27,710 nt of DNA, taken from the NCBI GenBank assembly GCA_034189325.1, contig JAXHUM010000065.1, positions 1 to 27,710 of the forward strand, in the 5' to 3' direction. The translations under genes were made by a program, and so were the position numbers. Under the pieces are notes generated by a model. That model worked only from the letters and a program-made list of their open reading frames with translations. It ran no database searches and was not told where the DNA came from. The DNA comes from JAXHUM01 sp034189325 (lineage in GTDB: Bacteria > Desulfobacterota > DSM-4660 > Desulfatiglandales > Desulfatiglandaceae). Positions 23,250 to 27,710 of this stretch are shown here, in pieces (position 1 is the first letter of the stretch; every line of letters begins with the position of its first letter).

Positions 23250-24053
23250 ATGCGGATCGGGGCCTATCAGACGAACCCGTTGTTTGGGGAAGTGAAAAAG
23301 AACGTCATTGAGGCTGTTGAAGACCTTTCGCAGGCGGATGCGGATCTGGTTGTCCTGCCCGAGCTGTTCAATACCGGTTATCAATTTGTCTCGGTTGATG
23401 AAGTGGCAGACCTGGCAGAGGAGATACCGTCAGGAAGGACCTGCCAAGCAATGATGTCCCTGGCTCGCGATCGGGATCTCTCCCTCGTTTTCGGCCTTGC
23501 TGAAAAAGATAATGGCCGATTTTTTAATTCGGCCGCCATCGTGGGGCCGGCCGGTTTTGTAGGTAAATACCGAAAGACGCATCTCTTTGATGAGGAGAAG
23601 GACTTCTTTTCACCGGGCGATACGGGATTCCGTGTCTTTGAAATCGATCAGGCAGTCATAGGGGTCATGATATGTTTTGACTGGTGGTTCCCGGAATCAG
23701 CACGATCGTTGGCGCTTCTTGGGGCCGACATCATATGCCATCCTGCCAACCTTGTGCTTCCTCAATGCCAGCAAGCCATGCTTACCAGATCGCTCGAGAA
23801 CGGGGTGTTCACAATCACGGCCAATAGGGTTGGCAGTGAATCAAGGGGCGGGAAAGCGAGACTCCTGTTTACCGGACAAAGCCAGATCGTTGACAGGTTT
23901 GGAAAACGTCTGGCCAGGCTGAGTAAGGAGCAAACAGGCCTCGCCGTCACGACTGTTTCACCGGAAGAGGCCAGAAATAAAGGGATCGCCAGGCGGAATG
24001 ATCGGTTTGCCGACAGACGTCCCCGGTTCTACCAACCGTTGGTCAGGGATTAA
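23250..24053 (+). CDS. Nitrilase-superfamily amidohydrolase (carbon-nitrogen hydrolase)
   Basis: The Glu-Lys-Cys triad is present: Glu38 in VLPELFNTGY, Lys109 in GKYRKTHLFDEEKDFFSPG, and Cys142 in VMICFDWWFPE. The length (267 aa) fits single-domain amidases of the superfamily rather than glutamine-dependent NAD synthetases. Members release ammonia or an amine from nitriles, amides or carbamoyl groups; the sequence does not say which. It ends only nine bases from the convergent prmC stop. Together with the cyclase-family hydrolase it raises the possibility that the cluster handles a nitrogen-containing compound. An AAGGAG lies 13 bases before the ATG. Confidence 0.85.
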   Translation: MRIGAYQTNPLFGEVKKNVIEAVEDLSQADADLVVLPELFNTGYQFVSVDEVADLAEEIPSGRTCQAMMSLARDRDLSLVFGLAEKDNGRFFNSAAIVGPAGFVGKYRKTHLFDEEKDFFSPGDTGFRVFEIDQAVIGVMICFDWWFPESARSLALLGADIICHPANLVLPQCQQAMLTRSLENGVFTITANRVGSESRGGKARLLFTGQSQIVDRFGKRLARLSKEQTGLAVTTVSPEEARNKGIARRNDRFADRRPRFYQPLVRD

Positions 24054-24062
24054 AGTCTGGAC

Positions 24063-24959
24063 TCAAAGAGCCTGAGCCATCACAGCCCTGTATCGATGGC
24101 TGTAATCCTTGATCCGCATGTTTCTCTGATAACAGCCGGACTGTTGTACCAGATGAAGCGCTTTTTCAATCTGGTCAGGCGACATCTCCATGATGAGCCA
24201 GGCCCCACGATCCATGAATTCGGTGGCCCCCTCGATAATCCTTTCGATGTAATACATTCCCTCTTCACCCCCATCCAGAGCAAGCCTCGGCTCAAATTGG
24301 CTGACTTCACATGGGAGACCTTCGATTTCCTTAGAAGCTACATAAGGGGGGTTGGAGAGGATCATATCAAAAAGGAGGCCTTTTTCCGCCACCGGTTCCC
24401 AGAGATTGCCCTCCAGGAAATGGATCCTGTCTGAAACCTTTTGCCTCTCCGCATTAAGTCTGGCTGACTTGAGGGCCTTTGCTGATTGGTCAGTCGCCCA
24501 GATCCGGCTGTTTTCGATCTCCTTTGCCACAGATACGGCGATGGCCCCGCAACCGGTTCCCAGATCCAAGATCCTGAGGGGAGGCTGTTCCAAAGGGTCC
24601 CCTTTGGGAGCCATGATTTCGCAGGCCTTCTCCACAAGCAACTCTGTTTCCGGCCGTGGGATAAGGACCCCCGGGTTGACAACAAATTCGATCGACCAGA
24701 ACTCCTGGACGCCTGTTATATATTGCAAGGGCTCTCGACGAAGCCGTCTTCTAATCAGGTTTCGAAAGCCGGATACTTCGTTTTCGTTGAGGGGTTTGTC
24801 GAAGCCGAGATAGAGACCAACACGGTCAATGCCAAGTTGGTGCGCGAGAAGAACCTCTGCGTTGAGGCGGGGATTCTCGATCTCTTTTTGCGCAAGATAA
24901 TCGGTCGAGACCTTCAGAAGGTCTTTAATTGTCCAGGAGGAAGACCCCATGCTTGTCAT
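24063..24959 (-). CDS. prmC: Release factor glutamine methyltransferase PrmC (HemK)
   Basis: PrmC methylates the Gln of the GGQ motif in release factors, using SAM. The SAM-binding motif LDLGTGCGAI is at about 131-140 and the catalytic NPPY at 203-206 is followed by VASKEIEGLPCEV. The N-terminal part is the helical release-factor-recognition domain. The length (298 aa) is normal. The ATG overlaps the prfA stop codon (ATGA), giving translational coupling with its substrate gene. Its end lies nine bases from the stop of the oppositely oriented nitrilase gene, with no room for a terminator. Confidence 0.93.
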   Translation of the reverse strand: MTSMGSSSWTIKDLLKVSTDYLAQKEIENPRLNAEVLLAHQLGIDRVGLYLGFDKPLNENEVSGFRNLIRRRLRREPLQYITGVQEFWSIEFVVNPGVLIPRPETELLVEKACEIMAPKGDPLEQPPLRILDLGTGCGAIAVSVAKEIENSRIWATDQSAKALKSARLNAERQKVSDRIHFLEGNLWEPVAEKGLLFDMILSNPPYVASKEIEGLPCEVSQFEPRLALDGGEEGMYYIERIIEGATEFMDRGAWLIMEMSPDQIEKALHLVQQSGCYQRNMRIKDYSHRYRAVMAQAL

Positions 24960-26020
24960 TGCTGCTGTTTAAGCAACTCGGTCTGGAAATGGCTGATCAG
25001 AGGATCGATAATGTGATCGAGGTCGCCTTGCATGGTCTGTTCTAGCTTGTAAAGTGTCAGGCCGATCCGGTGGTCAGTCACTCTACCCTGCGGAAAGTTG
25101 TAGGTCCGGATGCGTTCACTCCTATCACCGGAACCGACCATATTCTTTCGCTCCTTCGAAATCTTCGACTGTTGTTCGGACTGTTCTTTGTCCAGCAAAC
25201 GGGATCGCAGGACCTTCATCGCCTTGGCCTTGTTCTTATGCTGGGATTTTTCGTCCTGGCAGGTGACCACAAGGCCTGTGGGGAGATGGGTGATACGTAC
25301 GGCGGAGTCGGTCGTGTTAACATGTTGGCCGCCATGTCCTGAGGACCTGTACACATCAATGCGGAGATCCTCTGGGTTAATCTGTACATCTATATCTTCC
25401 GCCTCTGGAAGGACGGCCACGGTAACCGCAGATGTATGTATCCGTCCCTGGGCCTCAGTCTCAGGAACCCTCTGGACCCGATGGACCCCGCTTTCATACT
25501 TTAGCCTGCTATAGACGTTTTGACCTTCCACCAGAACAATGATCTCCTTAAATCCACCGATTCCCGTAGGGCTTGACCCGAGGATTTCGATTTTCCAACT
25601 TTTGAGCTCTGCGTATCGAGTGTACATCCTGAAGAGATCCGCCGCAAAGAGTCCGGCTTCATCACCCCCGGTGCCGGCCCTTATTTCAAGGAGAATGTTC
25701 TTCTCGTCGTTTTCATCTCTTGGGAGGAGAAGAATTTTCATTTGTTCCTGGAGTCTCTGGAGGTTTAAACTGAGTGTTTCGATTTCCTCCCGGGCCAAGG
25801 CCCTGATCTCCGGATCCGGGTCATCCAGCAGTGATCGGTTTTCCCGGATTTCACCTTCCAGTGCCTGATGTTCACGAAAGGTGTTGATGATCGGCGTGAG
25901 ACTACTATGCTCCTTAACGGCCTTCTGATAGACCTTTTGATCCCGAATGATTTCAGGTCGGCCGAGTGTTACCTCAAGCTCGTCATAGTGTTCTGCGATT
26001 TCTTTGATTCGTGCAAACAT
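24956..26020 (-). CDS. prfA: Peptide chain release factor 1 (RF1)
   Basis: RF1 reads UAA and UAG and releases the finished peptide. The tripeptide that selects the stop codon is PET (residues 186-188, in RVPETE) and the GGQ catalytic motif is at 230-232 in SSGHGGQHVN. The coiled helical N-terminal domain is intact and the length (354 aa) is typical. I chose ATG 26020 (MFARIKEIAEHY) over the GTG at 26029 because RF1 proteins usually begin with MF. RF1 does not read UGA, which is consistent with the proposed UGA-selenocysteine use elsewhere in the window. Confidence 0.93.
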   Translation of the reverse strand: MFARIKEIAEHYDELEVTLGRPEIIRDQKVYQKAVKEHSSLTPIINTFREHQALEGEIRENRSLLDDPDPEIRALAREEIETLSLNLQRLQEQMKILLLPRDENDEKNILLEIRAGTGGDEAGLFAADLFRMYTRYAELKSWKIEILGSSPTGIGGFKEIIVLVEGQNVYSRLKYESGVHRVQRVPETEAQGRIHTSAVTVAVLPEAEDIDVQINPEDLRIDVYRSSGHGGQHVNTTDSAVRITHLPTGLVVTCQDEKSQHKNKAKAMKVLRSRLLDKEQSEQQSKISKERKNMVGSGDRSERIRTYNFPQGRVTDHRIGLTLYKLEQTMQGDLDHIIDPLISHFQTELLKQQQ

Positions 26021-26029
26021 AACTTTCAC

Positions 26030-26347
26030 ATCCTATTGGCATGCCCCATGTCTCTTGCCGGCGCATAACGGGAACCGGGTTCGTCAAATATCCCGCCTGA
26101 CAGAGGAACACTGTTGTCATCAGACCGCCTGCCACAGAACCGTGGGATCTCCTGGATCAGAAAAGGCGTGTCCGCATCTGCATGGCAAAGGCACTCTTTG
26201 TAATAGAGTTGAAAAGGAAGGCAGTGGTCGTCGGAAAAGAAGCTAGAGACAGCCCGCCCTTTGCCCTATGCAAGTGACGGCCTTTAAGTTAGGAAAACTC
26301 CCATTCGGTTGAGTGATGAGATCCCATGAGTCGATGCCCAAAGGCTC
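26030..26347. other. Intergenic gap between rpmE and prfA
   Basis: Just over 300 bases between two co-directional minus-strand genes contain no supported gene. On the minus strand one frame is open from 26265 to the TGA at 26026, but it has no ATG, GTG or TTG until its last few codons and resembles no family. No strong terminator was seen; a prfA promoter probably lies here but was not resolved. Confidence 0.4.
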
Positions 26348-26575
26348 TTATGCCTTCTTGGATGACTGGCTGTTTTCAAATTTCGCGTACTTTCTCTTGA
26401 AACGTTCTACCCTGCCCGCTGAATCAACCAGTTTCTGCTTGCCCGTAAAGAAGGGATGGCATTTGGAACAGATTTCAACGTTGATTTCCTTGACCGTGGA
26501 GCCTGTGGTAAATTCATTGCCGCAGGCGCATCGGACGGTTGTCTCAAAGTATTCAGGATGAATTCCATCTTTCAT
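26348..26575 (-). CDS. rpmE: Ribosomal protein bL31 (zinc-binding form)
   Basis: The protein has 75 residues and opens with MKDGIHPEYFETTVRC. Cys16, Cys18, Cys36 and Cys39 form the zinc ribbon of the C-plus type of bL31, and HPFFTGKQK is the family core. AAGGAG lies nine bases before the ATG. It sits between rho and prfA, a common arrangement in bacteria. C-plus bL31 is often replaced by a zinc-free paralogue under zinc starvation; no paralogue is in this window. Confidence 0.95.
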   Translation of the reverse strand: MKDGIHPEYFETTVRCACGNEFTTGSTVKEINVEICSKCHPFFTGKQKLVDSAGRVERFKRKYAKFENSQSSKKA

Positions 26576-26697
26576 TGTAAATTTACTCCTTGATCATCAA
26601 TTCTTCTGGGACCTCGAAAAATGTCTGTTGCCGTGACCGATTGAATAGATCCGCTGATCCACATCACTCGTCCCTGCCGGGGATAGAAAAAAATGTT

Positions 26698-27710
26698 CTA
26701 TTCACTCATGGAGGCCAAAAACTCTTTATTATCTTGCGTTCCCTTTATTTTTTCAAGTAAAAACTCCATACTGTCCACAGGGGTCAAAGGAGCCAGCAGT
26801 TTTCTGAGTATCCATATACGGTTGAGGTCGGCCTCTTCCACCAGAAGCTCTTCCTTCCTGGTCCCCGAACGGTTGATATCTATGGAAGGGAAGACCCGCC
26901 TGTCGGTCAACTTCCGATCAAGGTGGATTTCCATGTTGCCCGTCCCCTTGAACTCTTCAAAGATCACTTCGTCCATCCTACTTCCCGTATCAATAAGGGC
27001 TGTAGCAATAATGGTCAGGCTTCCACCCTCCTCTATGTTTCGAGCTGCGCCGAAAAATCGTTTTGGTTTCTGAAGGGCGTTGGAATCCAGACCGCCCGAG
27101 AGGATCTTGCCGCTGGGAGGGACCACCGAGTTGTAGGCCCGGGCCAGCCGGGTAATGCTATCCAAGAGAATCAGGACATCAAGCTTGTGCTCTACCAGCC
27201 GTTTTGCCTTCTCGATGACCATTTCCGCCACCTGCACGTGGCGTTGTGGAAGTTCGTCGAAGGTGGAACTGATAACCTCCGCGTCGACGGAGCGCTGCAT
27301 ATCAGTAACCTCTTCAGGTCTTTCGTCAATCAGGAGCACGATCTTGTGAATGCTCTTGTCGTTGATAGACACACTATTGGCAATATTCTTGAGCAACATG
27401 GTCTTGCCTGTCCTGGGAGGCGCCACAATGAGGCCGCGCTGCCCTTTGCCGATGGGTGTCATCATATCCAAGATTCTTGCAGAGTAGTTGTCCACCGTCG
27501 TTTCCATCTTGATTCTCTCCTCAGGGTACAGAGGAATGAGGTTGTCAAAGAGGATTTTTTCCCTGGAAAGTTCGGGGTCCTCGTGATTGACCTTTTCAAC
27601 CTTGAGAAGGGCAAAATATCGCTCTGAGTCTTTAGGCGGCCGAATTTGACCGGAGATAGTGTCTCCCGTCCTCAAGTTGAAGCGACGAATTTGCGAGGGG
27701 GAGATATAAA
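26698..27710 (-). CDS. rho: Transcription termination factor Rho (5' end outside window)
   Basis: Rho is the hexameric RNA-dependent ATPase that ends transcripts. The visible part includes the end of the RNA-binding domain (YISPSQIRRFNLRTGDTISG) and then the ATPase core: Walker A APPRTGKTM, the DERPEEVTDM segment, and Walker B VLILLDSITRLARAYN. The final LASMSE is the natural C terminus. The frame is open to the right edge, so the N-terminal part of the gene is missing only because the window ends. It is the first gene of the minus-strand rho-rpmE-prfA-prmC series. Confidence 0.95.
   Translation of the reverse strand, partial: YISPSQIRRFNLRTGDTISGQIRPPKDSERYFALLKVEKVNHEDPELSREKILFDNLIPLYPEERIKMETTVDNYSARILDMMTPIGKGQRGLIVAPPRTGKTMLLKNIANSVSINDKSIHKIVLLIDERPEEVTDMQRSVDAEVISSTFDELPQRHVQVAEMVIEKAKRLVEHKLDVLILLDSITRLARAYNSVVPPSGKILSGGLDSNALQKPKRFFGAARNIEEGGSLTIIATALIDTGSRMDEVIFEEFKGTGNMEIHLDRKLTDRRVFPSIDINRSGTRKEELLVEEADLNRIWILRKLLAPLTPVDSMEFLLEKIKGTQDNKEFLASMSE

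Noticed and set aside
24486..25016. Plus-strand ORF of 176 codons
   Set aside because: It is antisense to prmC and the prfA end; the composition reflects the opposite strand.
26026..26265. Minus-strand open frame of about 79 codons between rpmE and prfA
   Set aside because: It lacks ATG, GTG or TTG until its last few codons, has no ribosome-binding site and resembles no family.
1..27710. CRISPR arrays, tRNA or rRNA genes, insertion sequences, phage integrase or attachment sites
   Set aside because: None of the characteristic repeats, cloverleaf sequences or transposase/integrase motifs was seen on either strand.

Overview
The window looks like chromosomal DNA of a Gram-negative anaerobe, most likely a Desulfobacterota (former Deltaproteobacteria) member. 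The clues are a probable UGA-encoded selenocysteine protein, radical-SAM enzymes, a TRAP-transporter/acyl-CoA catabolic cluster, a lipoprotein, two MinD-like ATPases, and an adenylate kinase with a long zinc-type lid. This is inference from gene content; no rRNA, tRNA, CRISPR array or insertion sequence was seen.

Left part (1-5456): on the minus strand, a UPF0182 membrane protein, then a DUF166-family gene interrupted by one in-frame UGA (1214-1216) that I read as selenocysteine (DfsP-type), then a TerB-like protein, and the first codons of a further gene cut by the left edge. A divergent lipoprotein gene lies on the plus strand. Middle housekeeping part (5529-14375): rimO, a polyprenyl diphosphate synthase, a KamA-family aminomutase that overlaps it tail to tail, a MinD-like ATPase behind a perfect sigma70-type promoter, pgi (minus), adk and a second MinD-like ATPase.

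Right-centre (14757-24053): a plus-strand accessory or catabolic cluster consisting of a TetR regulator, a complete DctP-DctQ-DctM TRAP transporter, a possible 40-residue ORF coupled to dctM, a PaaK-type CoA ligase, an SDR dehydrogenase, a cyclase-family metal hydrolase, a thiolase and a nitrilase-superfamily amidohydrolase. The simplest reading is uptake of an organic acid, CoA activation, oxidation and thiolytic cleavage, with the two hydrolases opening a ring or amide. The substrate cannot be read from the sequence.

Right end (24063-27710): a minus-strand translation/transcription-termination block, rho (5' end outside the window), rpmE, prfA and prmC, with prfA and prmC overlapping by four bases.

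Most notable points: the missed selenoprotein with its SECIS-like hairpin, the uncharacterised UPF0182/DUF166/TerB neighbourhood, the paired MinD paralogues, the uncharacterised catabolic cluster, and the small ORF coupled to dctM.
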